Positions 17,192 to 25,946 are shown, numbered from the stretch's first letter. The stretch: DNA of 64,000 nucleotides from Legionella_A sp963772805 (GCA_963772805.1 CAVYYU010000002.1:124001-188000); one strand, 5' to 3'. Notes: generated by a model not told the origin, from the letters alone. A program made the numbers and translations.

Positions 17192-19501
17192 ATGATGCCG
17201 GGATTGGAAATGAAAAAAACAGAGATTCAAGAGGAGATGGCACTACTAGCATTAGCAAGAGAACTAGTAAAACTGAGCCCCAAAGAATTATTGTCTTGTT
17301 TATCCATGACGAAACCCGTTATTAAAGTTTTAGAAATGTGCCTGCTTAATAGCGAGCAGCTGGCCTTTACCATCGCAAAAGAAGAAAAAACAAACTTGGC
17401 ACGCAGTATGCTGCAGTTATTCAAAACTTACGCAACAAATAATCCAAGCGAGATACTCTCTTTCTTGAAAACTGAAGATACATATGGCGCCACAATAGGA
17501 CATTGGATTTCGCTCTCACAAGACGAAGAAGCAAACTTATTGTTTTTAAATATCCTTTTAGATTTGGCAAAAAATAATCCGAAAGAAATATTAGAAATTT
17601 TAGCGATTCAGATCAAACATTTATCAAAATCAGGCACAAATACATTTATTCCTGGCGCAACTATCGGCCAAATAATTGCTTGTCAAAAAGAGAACCCTAA
17701 CTATCAACTGTTTTTCAACTTATTGATAATATTATCCTCAGCTAATCTAGATGGCGTATTGAGTATTTTAATGAATCAGGCATCCTCAGGCGAAAACATA
17801 GGCCATTTTTTTGCAGCACAGCAGGGCGCGGCCGAAAACCAGGCGTTCATCTCACTACTTGAAACGTGGGCCCCAAAAAATCCGAAAAGCATCCTAGCAA
17901 TTTTAGCGCCTCTGAATAGCACCGGCATGACGATCGGCCATATATTATGCGAGGAACATGATACAGAGACTAACCGGTTATATTTTAAGCTTCTTGCAAA
18001 TTTGGCGACAAACCATCCAAGATACGTTTTAGATATTTTGGGAGCGCCGAATACAATGGGCGAAACGACGGGCCATTGGATGGCGCTGCAACAGAATGAC
18101 GAAACTAACCAGCTATTTTTAAAGTTGCTTATTAAGTTAGCTGCAAACAATCCGGAAGACGTAGTGACATTTTTAACGTCTTATAGCAAATCTGGCGAGA
18201 CGATCGGCCATTGGATGGCATACAAACAAAATGATGAAACGAACCAACTATATCTATATTTGTTAGTTCATTTAGCTACACTCAAGCCCAAAGATGTGTC
18301 GGTCATTTTAGCATCACAGGAAAGGTCCGGCGCGACGATCGGCTATTGGATAACGCAGAAACACGATGCCACAACTAACCTGCTATTTTTAAACCTGCTT
18401 GCAAAGTTAGCGGCAACCAATCCGGAAGACGTGCTGGCAATTTTAAGTTCTCATACAAAATCCGGCGAGACGATAGGCCATTGTATGGCGTATAAGCAAA
18501 ATGACGGCACGAACCAGCTATATTTAAACCTGCTAGTTAATCTAGCTACAAGCAAGCCCAAAGAGGTGCTGGCCATTTTAGCATCACAGGAAAAGTCCGG
18601 CGCAACGCTCGGCTATTGGATAATACATAAGCAAGATGTCACAACCAACCAGCTATTTTTAAACCTGCTTGCAAAATTAGCCATCAACTATCCCAAAGAG
18701 GTACTGGCAGTTTTAGCCACCAAACATAAATCGGACAATACGCTCGGCCATTTAATCGCGGAGAAGCAAGATGAGGCAACCAAGCAGCAATTTGTAACCC
18801 TTCTTTCAACTTTAGGAAAAATTTACCCCAAAGAAATAGCTGCAATCTTAGCCACGAAAGCTGCGAGTGGTGGATTAATTAGCCATTCTATTACCACTCC
18901 GATGAAAGAACAGCTCAATTATGCGCTAATAAACGCATATACCGCCCTATTAGACTCACTTAACGATGCTAAATTAAAAGATGCGTTTATAGAGAAACAA
19001 AAGAGCCTTGCCATGGCAGAAAAATTAATTAACTTCCTGTCAACTGAGCCACTCTATTCAAAAGAAAAATTATATTTAGCACAACGTGCGTTAACTGAGG
19101 GGTCAACACTAAATGCCATCTGTAAAACACCTACAGCTGAACAAAAAAAATATGAAGATACCCGTTTCACGCTCTTTACAAAACTCCCAAAGAGTTACAT
19201 AGAAAAAATACAAAAACACCTTAAGAAAAAACCCAGTGAAATTGAAGCAGCGTCTGGTCCTGAAATAGCGCAAAGCAAGAAAAAGACACGGGCTAAATCG
19301 TCAGGAAATGGCGCGCAATGTGAATATAAATCAAATGGAGATCATGATACCGCTTCAGTTAGCTACCATCGACTAAATGATTTTAATAGCCCCAGGGAGA
19401 CTCATGCTTTCTTTCAATCAAGCGCCACTAATTCTTCCGATAATGGCTATCAGGTGGCGGAGCCTCATCGAAATCTCGGCAAAGGCGGAACAACCCAGTA
19501 A
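17192..19501 (+). CDS. Large helical protein with about ten 45-residue tandem repeats
   Basis: 769 residues; the ATG-ATG start follows AAGGAG. From about residue 98 to 560 the protein consists of 45-residue units with the pattern sG-x-TIGHW, then NxLFLxLLxxLA, then NPxxVLAILA. More degenerate units occur before this. The pattern predicts two or three helices per unit and an alpha-solenoid, as in HEAT or ankyrin-like scaffolds. Units alternate in detail (GHxMAYKQND and GYWI types), so a two-unit block of 90 residues has duplicated recently. The C-terminal ~190 residues are polar and Lys/Ser-rich with no TM helix. No enzyme motif. Such proteins are frequent among host-directed effectors; that is inference. 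Confidence 0.85.
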   Translation: MMPGLEMKKTEIQEEMALLALARELVKLSPKELLSCLSMTKPVIKVLEMCLLNSEQLAFTIAKEEKTNLARSMLQLFKTYATNNPSEILSFLKTEDTYGATIGHWISLSQDEEANLLFLNILLDLAKNNPKEILEILAIQIKHLSKSGTNTFIPGATIGQIIACQKENPNYQLFFNLLIILSSANLDGVLSILMNQASSGENIGHFFAAQQGAAENQAFISLLETWAPKNPKSILAILAPLNSTGMTIGHILCEEHDTETNRLYFKLLANLATNHPRYVLDILGAPNTMGETTGHWMALQQNDETNQLFLKLLIKLAANNPEDVVTFLTSYSKSGETIGHWMAYKQNDETNQLYLYLLVHLATLKPKDVSVILASQERSGATIGYWITQKHDATTNLLFLNLLAKLAATNPEDVLAILSSHTKSGETIGHCMAYKQNDGTNQLYLNLLVNLATSKPKEVLAILASQEKSGATLGYWIIHKQDVTTNQLFLNLLAKLAINYPKEVLAVLATKHKSDNTLGHLIAEKQDEATKQQFVTLLSTLGKIYPKEIAAILATKAASGGLISHSITTPMKEQLNYALINAYTALLDSLNDAKLKDAFIEKQKSLAMAEKLINFLSTEPLYSKEKLYLAQRALTEGSTLNAICKTPTAEQKKYEDTRFTLFTKLPKSYIEKIQKHLKKKPSEIEAASGPEIAQSKKKTRAKSSGNGAQCEYKSNGDHDTASVSYHRLNDFNSPRETHAFFQSSATNSSDNGYQVAEPHRNLGKGGTTQ

Positions 19502-19802
19502 TTATTTGACATAAAAATCAGCTATACATATGGGAAGCTGAAGTGAGCGTCATGATGCTATATGGCGCTCACCCCTCCCAAATAAAAAACGTCTCAACAC
19601 ATGTAATCATTCAAGAGACCTGCTTTTTAAGAACAGACTCGACCGAAACAAATAGGCTTAACATCAAAACCAGCGTAGCGCGAGCCACTGACCTGCGTGT
19701 CGCTTATTATCTATTTGTGCTACAACCTCGACTCTGATATATATGCTTCCGCCAAAACTTAGGTAGGCAAATCACTTGATATAAATTGAGGTATATACGT
19801 TC
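19502..19802. other. Gap with no recognisable feature
   Basis: About 300 bases between two accessory genes. Only short frames without ribosome sites are present. TGAGG about ten bases before the ATG at 19803 may be the ribosome site of the next gene. Confidence 0.35.
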
Positions 19803-20309
19803 ATGAAATTTCCACGCAAAGATGCTGTGACGGAGCTCGCTCTCACCATGAGAAAGGCCATTGTGGCCCGTCTTACTTGGACCCTTACACGCGAAGCAGA
19901 AACACTAAAAAAAATAACCACTAGAGCCAATAGTGCTCTTGAGTTGAAAACAGACATTGAAAAAAACTCCGGCGTAGTAGCAGGCGGAGACAAGAAAGAA
20001 CGGTTAAGGGTAGAGATAGAGGGGCTGCTAACAGGAACAGCTGCTGTATCTAACCTTCAGGAGCGCTCAAAAAAAGACTTTGCATATTTATTCCACAATA
20101 AAAATCCCAATAGCAATAAGGAAAAAATTAGCTGTCTTAAAATGCAGCATAGCAACTGCCTGGAAGAAACCAGGGCAATGCGCTTTTTTATAACGTTAGG
20201 AAATAATAACGAAAATTCGCCATTAACAGCACAAATGAACAAATGCAAAGAAATAATGAAGAAAATTAATACAATACAGACCGCGAGCTCCTCGCCCGCA
20301 AAATTTTAA
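19803..20309 (+). CDS. Hypothetical protein, helical and basic
   Basis: 168 residues, rich in Lys, Glu and Asn and predicted mostly helical, with no signal peptide or TM segment. Four Cys lie in the C-terminal half. No family recognised. It lies among other accessory genes, downstream of the tandem-repeat protein, in the same orientation. Confidence 0.55.
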   Translation: MKFPRKDAVTELALTMRKAIVARLTWTLTREAETLKKITTRANSALELKTDIEKNSGVVAGGDKKERLRVEIEGLLTGTAAVSNLQERSKKDFAYLFHNKNPNSNKEKISCLKMQHSNCLEETRAMRFFITLGNNNENSPLTAQMNKCKEIMKKINTIQTASSSPAKF

Positions 20310-20487
20310 CCATAGCTCTTATTTAATAATCAGTTGCTTTTAGCAAATGCACTGCGATAAATTCTTAAATGAGGGCACGTGCAAATAAGACCGCAGAAAC
20401 ATTCGTTCTTGTTGGCACAAAATGCTGATAACTGATCACAGAGAAAATTTGCTGTGATCATCCATGAATTTTCCAACTGGGGCAATT

Positions 20488-20850
20488 ATGAGTAAGATGT
20501 CATCTTTATTGTTCGCGGCAATCCTGCTCCTCATGTCCACTGGGCATTGCTCTTCAATCGTAGATGACGAAATTATTGCAAGGCAATGCTGTATAGCATC
20601 AAACAAACTCTTACTGCTCGCTAGATTACAAACAGATTCATCCTGTGAAACCCTGCTCAGACTAGCGTCTAAAGATGTGGAAATAGCTGGCAAAGAGATC
20701 ATAAATCAACAGCATGAGGAGGCGAAATCATTCATAATAAACGCCTTGCTAACATTGAAATACACAGAAATTCTTGATTGTCGTGCCGAAGCTGAAATAG
20801 AGGTCTTACAAAATGACATAAGTAAAATAAATGACGACCTTGATGCATAA
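20488..20850 (+). CDS. Small exported protein, unknown function
   Basis: 120 residues from the second ATG (MSKMSSLLFAAILLLMSTGHCSS), which gives a good signal peptide; the earlier ATG at 20464 adds eight residues. STGHC could also act as a lipobox-like site, though it is a poor match. The mature part is helical with a CC pair and two further Cys. No family recognised. Confidence 0.6.
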   Translation: MSKMSSLLFAAILLLMSTGHCSSIVDDEIIARQCCIASNKLLLLARLQTDSSCETLLRLASKDVEIAGKEIINQQHEEAKSFIINALLTLKYTEILDCRAEAEIEVLQNDISKINDDLDA

Positions 20851-20951
20851 CAAATATAGGCGGGTATTTAAAACCAGAGGCTCCCTAGCAAACGTTTTCT
20901 CCACCATCAATACAGTTGTTATTCAACCCTATTAATAATATGCCCACAGAC

Positions 20952-21090
20952 TTACCCACAGAATTTGTGGATAACTCACGCCGAAGTATTAAACGAGAAA
21001 TGGCCTACAGACGTTATTTTTATTGGAATTCCAAGTTTGAATAGCCTTTGTCAATAAATATTAGTGGGGCAGTCCCAAAAAATATCCACA
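20952..21090. promoter_or_regulatory. Cluster of DnaA-box-like 9-mers in an intergenic region
   Basis: A perfect box TGTGGATAA (20966-20974) lies beside TTACCCACA (20952-20960, one mismatch), with ATATCCACA (21082-21090, one mismatch) further on. All fall within the 480-base gap 20851-21331, which otherwise contains no gene. It may be a DnaA titration or regulatory site, or chance in AT-rich DNA. Confidence 0.35.
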
Positions 21091-21331
21091 AGTGCACCAA
21101 GGTCTGCTTAATAATACGTGATCGCATATCGTATCAAATAAATAGTTTAAAAATAGCTAGGCAAAATAAATAACTTAATTTCATGGCGTTAAACATAACG
21201 AAGCCCCAACAGATTTAGCTGGCCAATTATATTGTTTGATAAATGCTTAATAGTTATGTACAATTATTGCCCACCAGCACCCATCAAGTGCCCGCAATTT
21301 AAATACCCTAAACTGTGCATCACGGAGTAGC

Positions 21332-22408
21332 ATGCCAAACGAGACCAGCTTATTTCTAGAGAAGACACTAGGCATTTTGCCTGGCGATATATTGATTTCT
21401 GAAACACCGTTCGAAGATGCTATAGAAGATGACATCTTTCCTTTTGGCTCACTTAATCAATTTAAAGCGACTCATGTTGCTTTATGGGTAGGTGGTGAGA
21501 ATCCCGTCTGTCATGCTGTTACAGAAGGCTATAAGTTGCCGGGCTTACGACTATCTAAACTGCCTTATGGAAAAATAGCAATATATCGATACGATACTCA
21601 ACCAGAAATCGCCCTTAACGCCGCTAAAATTATGGCGCGTTGGGCAAATGTATCACGAGAGTTCTCGAAGAAAGACTATTTGGAAGCCTTTCCCCCGAAG
21701 CACTGGCCTGAGCGTAGTAATCTTGATTTAAATAATTTTTTCCAAAATAGTAATAATACGGTTAAGGGCGCCGCCACGCCTTATTTGAATCAGCGAGCGT
21801 TAGTTGATTTAAGCTGTCGGGCACGAGACAACGACCTATTAAAATTTGATGATGAAGCGATTCGCCGGGCAATTAAATTCAGCAGCCGTAGGGAGCTTGA
21901 TAGCGAGGGAGTAAGCAAAGGTCAGCGATGTACGCCCATATTGGTGGCCGCCTACCAAGCCGCCATTTTAGCACCTATTGTTAAAGCCTCTCAATATAAA
22001 GAGCCGTTTAAGCAATTCAAAAATAAACCTTTTTTAAAGTATGCCGATGATGTGTTATGCGAGGGATGGCGAGAGACAAAAACAGGGGCGTTATTGGCCT
22101 CCAATCCAAGCAAACTATTTGCCGCCCCATTCACTGTAAATCAACGTTATGTAGTGCCCAATGATTTGTTTAAAACCGTGCTTAGCGATAACAATAACTT
22201 CAGTTTAGTCGGTCGGCTTTCGTTTTTTTCTAAACGATTGGAAGTGATCCACCCAAACAATAGACTTGAAGTATTCAAATCCAGATTGACAGCACCCACC
22301 CCTTCGCCTGAAAACTATTTCAAAGAAAATGCTTTAAAAAAAGATGAAGACCTGTCGCCCGCATTCGCTAACAAAAAACAAGAATTTAAGCCGATACAGC
22401 GTGCCTAA
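21332..22408 (+). CDS. Permuted papain-fold (YiiX/NlpC-P60-like) protein
   Basis: 358 residues. An N-terminal GDILISETP segment is followed by THVALWVGG with His48 and by CHAVTEGY. The likely nucleophile comes much later, in GQRCTPILVAAYQA (Cys200). This His-before-Cys order is that of circularly permuted NlpC/P60 enzymes such as YiiX, LRAT-like proteins and bacterial effectors. These act as amidases, deamidases or acyltransferases; the substrate here is unknown. No signal peptide, so it is cytoplasmic or delivered by a specialised system. The C-terminal 100 residues are polar and unassigned. Confidence 0.7.
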   Translation: MPNETSLFLEKTLGILPGDILISETPFEDAIEDDIFPFGSLNQFKATHVALWVGGENPVCHAVTEGYKLPGLRLSKLPYGKIAIYRYDTQPEIALNAAKIMARWANVSREFSKKDYLEAFPPKHWPERSNLDLNNFFQNSNNTVKGAATPYLNQRALVDLSCRARDNDLLKFDDEAIRRAIKFSSRRELDSEGVSKGQRCTPILVAAYQAAILAPIVKASQYKEPFKQFKNKPFLKYADDVLCEGWRETKTGALLASNPSKLFAAPFTVNQRYVVPNDLFKTVLSDNNNFSLVGRLSFFSKRLEVIHPNNRLEVFKSRLTAPTPSPENYFKENALKKDEDLSPAFANKKQEFKPIQRA

Positions 22409-22538
22409 TAGAATACTTCTCAAGAGAGCTCAAACAATAGTACTGCGCGCTCTTTCCAAGCATAGAATAAGTCTGTCCGATGAGTGCCATACAAGATCCC
22501 GTCTAAATTCAAAGATGCCCAAGAATAAGCCGAGCAAC

Positions 22539-22730
22539 TCATGCATGACCTTCTATCTTACGTTTGAGTCGTTTAATATCAGCCTCGGCAAGCAGCAATG
22601 CGGTCCTTAACACCGACAATTCTTTGTTAATCTTACTTAGTGGTTTTCTACCAACATATTTAGAAACAATCACCGAAATGGTAGCAATTACCGCCGTATA
22701 ACCCGTTACCATAATTTCTAACTCGTACAT
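22539..22730 (-). CDS. Small single-TM protein with C-terminal helix
   Basis: 63 residues: TM helix at about 9-25 (TGYTAVIATISVIVSKYVG) and a charged amphipathic helix LRTALLLAEADIKRLKRKI. The start has a near-consensus TAAGGAG seven bases upstream, which is the main support. Holin-like or phage-type small membrane proteins have this layout, but no lysis genes are near. Function unknown. Confidence 0.55.
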   Translation of the reverse strand: MYELEIMVTGYTAVIATISVIVSKYVGRKPLSKINKELSVLRTALLLAEADIKRLKRKIEGHA

Positions 22731-22935
22731 AAGACGGCTCCTTATTTGCTATCAGTTCAAAATTTAAAATTGAATAAAACACCTGCAACCCGCGATTTTC
22801 AAAAAAACAACGTGTTTGAAGGGAGCGAATTATATTACAATCCACCAAAATTTCATTCGTTAATATGGAAAGAGTGGATTTATAAATAGTCATGGACAAG
22901 ACGAACTATAGCTGTAATCACCGAGGAATTAACTC

Positions 22936-23922
22936 ATGACTATTTTAGAGGCTAAAAAAATGTGTTTCTTTCATCCACTCAAATTCGTTTTTTTAGATGA
23001 TAACCTCTCTTTTTTGCATGCATTAGAGCTCGAGTTTGGTGATCAGATTAATATGCTCACATTTACAAATCCTGATGAAGCACTAACCGCCATTAACAGC
23101 TCTGGTTCGATTTCCACTCAATCAACATTTAAGTTCATAAATAATATTAATGCGGATACTTCCTCCGATCATTCGCTTGGATTTGAAATAACAAACATGT
23201 TGCACGTTATTTATGATAAATCTCGTTTTGCTCGTGTGGGTGTGGTTATTGTTGATTATGAAATGCCCAATACAAATGGCGTGGAATTCTGCCAAAGCCT
23301 TAAAGATAAAAATCTCTTTAAAATTATGCTAACCGCGGAAGCTGATAAAGATACTGCGATTAATGCATTTAATACCGGTGCTATCGATAAATTCATTCTT
23401 AAAACCAGCCCGCATTTATATCAAGAATTAATAAGTGCAATGAATGAGTTGACGCAACGCTATTTTAAAGAACTATCACGCCCTATCATTGATAGTTACG
23501 GTAATTTCATCAAACCTTTATTTGATAATCAGCTGTATCAGCAATTATTCAACCAACTATTATTAACAACAGAGGCTGTTGAATATTATCTGGTTGATAA
23601 CTATGGCAGCTTCTTGTTTCTGGATAAAAACGCCAATCCTACATGGCTCATGGTGCGACACACTAACGAACTAAATGAGCAATTGAAATTGTTACAAGGC
23701 TATGAAATTCCAAACCAACTTCTTTCTGCAATAGCTCAAAAAGAAAAAATATTATTTTTGTTGTCGGAAGATGACTATAAAAAGCCGGCTGAGGAATGGG
23801 TTCACTATATTTTCGAATCCACAGCATTAGATAACGACTACTATTACAGCATTGTTAAAGGCCATTTGACGGATTCAATACAATGGGAAAAGGTTATTCC
23901 TTACCTAAACAGCACAAACTAA
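22936..23922 (+). CDS. Response regulator with N-terminal receiver domain
   Basis: 328 residues. Receiver features: acidic pair FVFLDDN (about 19-25), phosphoacceptor VIVDYEMP, Thr/Ala switch region MLTAE, and Lys in KFILKTSP. The loop between the first strand pair and the phosphoacceptor strand is unusually long. The C-terminal ~150 residues are not a DNA-binding domain I know; they contain a mixed alpha/beta pattern (YYLVDNYGSFLFLDKNANP) that could be sensor- or PAS-like. It lies tail to tail with a His-box protein and a second receiver protein, suggesting one phosphorelay. Confidence 0.85.
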   Translation: MTILEAKKMCFFHPLKFVFLDDNLSFLHALELEFGDQINMLTFTNPDEALTAINSSGSISTQSTFKFINNINADTSSDHSLGFEITNMLHVIYDKSRFARVGVVIVDYEMPNTNGVEFCQSLKDKNLFKIMLTAEADKDTAINAFNTGAIDKFILKTSPHLYQELISAMNELTQRYFKELSRPIIDSYGNFIKPLFDNQLYQQLFNQLLLTTEAVEYYLVDNYGSFLFLDKNANPTWLMVRHTNELNEQLKLLQGYEIPNQLLSAIAQKEKILFLLSEDDYKKPAEEWVHYIFESTALDNDYYYSIVKGHLTDSIQWEKVIPYLNSTN

Positions 23923-23928
23923 TGCAAG

Positions 23929-24168
23929 TCACACATCGCGCCGTTCATTCAGTAATATTTTAAAGTAATTTTCAAGCTTGGCGGCTTGCTCCTGGATGAT
24001 CCCCATCGAGCATGAAAATCTATCTAACTGATTTTGATTAATCGCATTACCATCCGTAGAATTTGAAATTTTACTCACAAAACTAGCAGAAGATTTTGCG
24101 ATACTGTTGACGATAACAATTGCGTTCAAAAAATCATGCTCCAGTTTTCTTTTATCATCGATGTTCAT
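23929..24168 (-). CDS. Stand-alone DHp/HPt-like His-box protein
   Basis: 79 residues, all predicted helical. The segment KLEHDFLNAIVIVNSI resembles the H-box of histidine kinases (H-[DE]-x-x-N), with a second helix QEQAAKLENYFKILL as in a two-helix DHp hairpin. There is no ATPase domain. It could carry phosphate between receivers in the manner of Spo0B or ChpT. It is nine bases downstream of a receiver gene on the same strand, so co-expressed. The assignment rests on pattern only. Confidence 0.6.
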   Translation of the reverse strand: MNIDDKRKLEHDFLNAIVIVNSIAKSSASFVSKISNSTDGNAINQNQLDRFSCSMGIIQEQAAKLENYFKILLNERRDV

Positions 24169-24177
24169 GTTAAATTC

Positions 24178-24564
24178 TCATGCCAAAGTAAAAAAGGGTG
24201 GCTCCTTTCCTACAATTGATTTAAGCCAGGGCATTCTATCAAATTGATCCGGCGAATGCCCGGTAGCAAGATGAATTTCAACAAAGCCCATGTCAAAAAG
24301 TTGTTTTGCACAAACCTCCCCTTTTATGTTATTTCCCAGATCGGAGTCAATATAAATGACAGCGTCTTTACTGTAATGATTAATTTCTGCAATGAACGCC
24401 TCAAACGAGGAATAGGTCGACACAGTTTTTCCAGTCTCCTCAGCGGCAAATGACCAAATAATTTGCATCATTTCATCATCATCAATATAAACAACTTTAC
24501 AGCCATCCTTTATGCACGGTGTTTGCACAATTGGAATACATGGAACATTCAATTTTGATTTCAT
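24178..24564 (-). CDS. Single-domain receiver (CheY-like) protein
   Basis: 128 residues from the ATG at 24562-24564; a TTG twelve bases upstream is a weaker start. Receiver landmarks: VVYIDDDE, phosphoacceptor VIYIDSDLG, HLATG switch and VGKEPPF with the conserved Lys. An N-terminal 20-residue Cys-containing tail precedes the domain. With no output domain it would act as a phosphate shuttle or by protein contact. It is the first gene of a two-gene unit with the His-box protein. Confidence 0.75.
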   Translation of the reverse strand: MKSKLNVPCIPIVQTPCIKDGCKVVYIDDDEMMQIIWSFAAEETGKTVSTYSSFEAFIAEINHYSKDAVIYIDSDLGNNIKGEVCAKQLFDMGFVEIHLATGHSPDQFDRMPWLKSIVGKEPPFFTLA

Positions 24565-24712
24565 TTTTACACCCAAATATTCACATCAAGCTCGCATATC
24601 ATCGTCAAAATAGCCTGTCAGCAGAACAAGTCTATCAATGAAGCATAATAAGCCTCTGAACGATGCTCTAAAACCCTGGATGGAATACAATGCACCTGTA
24701 ATAAATTTTCAC

Positions 24713-25387
24713 TTAGGTATCACTTTCTCGAAAAATTTTGCGCATCCAAACGATAGGGGCTGCATATTTAATGGCCGTATTTGCTATTTCTTTTTTTACA
24801 AATATCGTATGCTCATTGAGACAAATTAAATCATAACGTGCGGGCTCTTTTCCGTGTTTTAAAATCCTAACGAATATTTCGTCATTATCCGCGACAATAA
24901 TACAGTTTTTTCCAATAGCATTCTCAATATTTCGGACAATTATTCCACCAACATAAGTACCAGGATATAAAAATGGGATCATGCCATCATCCCTTATCAC
25001 CGTATCAATTGAATGTTCTAGCTCTCTAAACAGCAGCAATTCTTTGGCAATATGATTTTCATCACCTTCTTCAAGATTTAGGTCTTTAGTAATCTGCGTT
25101 GCACTTCTGCCAATCCCATGCATTAGCCAGGGCTCGGTACAATAAACATTTAATTCTCTAGCTCGCTTAACGACCTTAGCCGCTCCTGGTGAGGATAAAC
25201 CACCGCCCCAAGCCAATTCCCAACCCTTAAGTGATTGCGCCGTAATATTAGAGTCACGACAAAAATCATCTCTTGCCAGCGACAAAAGATGTTCACGAAT
25301 AAATCGTATTCTTTTTCCACGGGCTTCGGGGGATGACGGACTATCTGTGACAGGATTACCCATACTGCAATCATTCAACTTACACAT
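24713..25387 (-). CDS. HTH (XRE) transcriptional regulator with S24/LexA-like C-terminal domain
   Basis: 224 residues. An N-terminal helix-turn-helix of the Cro/CI type (RGKRIRFIREHL...NITAQSLKGWELAWGGGL) is joined to a C-terminal S24-like beta fold. In S24 peptidases the active Ser lies in a DSM-P motif; here the site reads DDGMIPFLYPGTYVGG, with Gly in place of Ser, so self-cleavage is unlikely. It is divergent from the RiPP locus promoter, 150 bases away, and is the obvious candidate regulator. An internal ATG at 25363 is an alternative start. Confidence 0.8.
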   Translation of the reverse strand: MCKLNDCSMGNPVTDSPSSPEARGKRIRFIREHLLSLARDDFCRDSNITAQSLKGWELAWGGGLSSPGAAKVVKRARELNVYCTEPWLMHGIGRSATQITKDLNLEEGDENHIAKELLLFRELEHSIDTVIRDDGMIPFLYPGTYVGGIIVRNIENAIGKNCIIVADNDEIFVRILKHGKEPARYDLICLNEHTIFVKKEIANTAIKYAAPIVWMRKIFRESDT

Positions 25388-25537
25388 GCGATATATACAT
25401 GATATACCAAAATAGGTAAAAAATCTTAGTTAAATTTAACCATCAAGGAAGCATTATAAAGATAATAAAAACAAGGGGTTGCTTTAACAGTGAGTTATAT
25501 ATTGCCAGTGGATCCAACCCCCAGGGTAAAAAATCCT

Positions 25538-25566
25538 TTGACAAATTAACCATCGCTATTTACTAT
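25538..25566 (+). promoter_or_regulatory. Sigma-70 promoter of the RiPP locus
   Basis: A perfect -35 TTGACA (25538-25543), a 17-base spacer and -10 TACTAT (25561-25566), on the strand leading into the first precursor gene. This gives an untranslated leader of roughly 150 bases that contains a conserved hairpin. It is the best promoter match in the region. Confidence 0.75.
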
Positions 25567-25587
25567 TCAACCCAAGCAGACAGTCTG

Positions 25588-25674
25588 GTGAAAAAAACCA
25601 CATGTTCCTGTTTAGTAGAAATAGACAATGTCCAACAACATGGATTTCAGGAAGAAGCACAAAAAATTACTTAA
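25588..25674 (+). CDS. Possible upstream leader ORF of precursor 1 (28 codons)
   Basis: GTG start, MKKTTCSCLVEIDN... ending FQEEAQKIT, with its stop (25672-25674) inside the 5' arm of the conserved hairpin. A similarly placed frame, MKK...IQEEALK, precedes precursor 2 and stops at the matching point. There is no strong ribosome site before this copy. It may be a translated leader affecting the hairpin, or only shared DNA ancestry. Confidence 0.25.
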   Translation: MKKTTCSCLVEIDNVQQHGFQEEAQKIT

Positions 25675-25699
25675 CAACGAATGGATTGTAATTGTTAAG
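25670..25699 (+). promoter_or_regulatory. Conserved 5'-leader hairpin upstream of precursor 1
   Basis: CTTAACAA (25670-25677) pairs with TTGTTAAG (25692-25699) across a 14-base loop containing GAATGGATT. The same stem-loop with an equal loop length occurs before precursor 2, where two A-U pairs have become G-U pairs, so pairing is kept while sequence changes. It ends 23 bases before the ATG and could control translation or RNA stability. Confidence 0.6.
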
Positions 25700-25722
25700 T
25701 TCCAACAAAAAAGGAAATAAAC

Positions 25723-25899
25723 ATGGAAAATAAAAAAGAACGAGTCATGGCATATAACTTAGCAAAAACAATTAATAAGGAGGAGCTAACCGAAGTGTCT
25801 GGTGGGACAGTACAGGTATCCACTAAACAGTCAGTTCAAGCAACCAGTGATAGCGCGCGAGGTATTGATACCCCATATGACACTATTATTGATTGGTAA
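25723..25899 (+). CDS. RiPP precursor peptide 1 (double-glycine leader)
   Basis: 58 residues, with AAGGAAA upstream of the ATG. The leader MENKKERVMAYNLAKTINKE then ELTEVSGG (residues 1-28) ends in the LxEVSGG form of class II bacteriocin leaders, cut by C39 peptidases after Gly-Gly. The predicted 30-residue core starts TVQVSTKQSVQ and ends IDTPYDTIIDW. It has many Ser/Thr/Lys and four Asp, the residue types joined by graspetide ATP-grasp ligases. It is followed by its own ligase gene. Not recognised as a described peptide; role in antibacterial or host interaction is unknown. Confidence 0.85.
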   Translation: MENKKERVMAYNLAKTINKEELTEVSGGTVQVSTKQSVQATSDSARGIDTPYDTIIDW

Positions 25900-25922
25900 C
25901 TTAGCTCTGAATTGAGAAGGGA

Positions 25923-25946
25923 AAGGGCTCGACATGCAGAGCCCTT
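25923..25946 (+). terminator. Attenuator-like hairpin between precursor 1 and its ligase
   Basis: A perfect 8-bp stem AAGGGCTC/GAGCCCTT with an eight-base loop, 24 bases after the precursor stop, without a U-run. Such hairpins in RiPP operons protect the precursor mRNA or reduce expression of the downstream enzyme relative to the peptide. A stronger hairpin occupies the same place in cassette 2. Confidence 0.5.
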
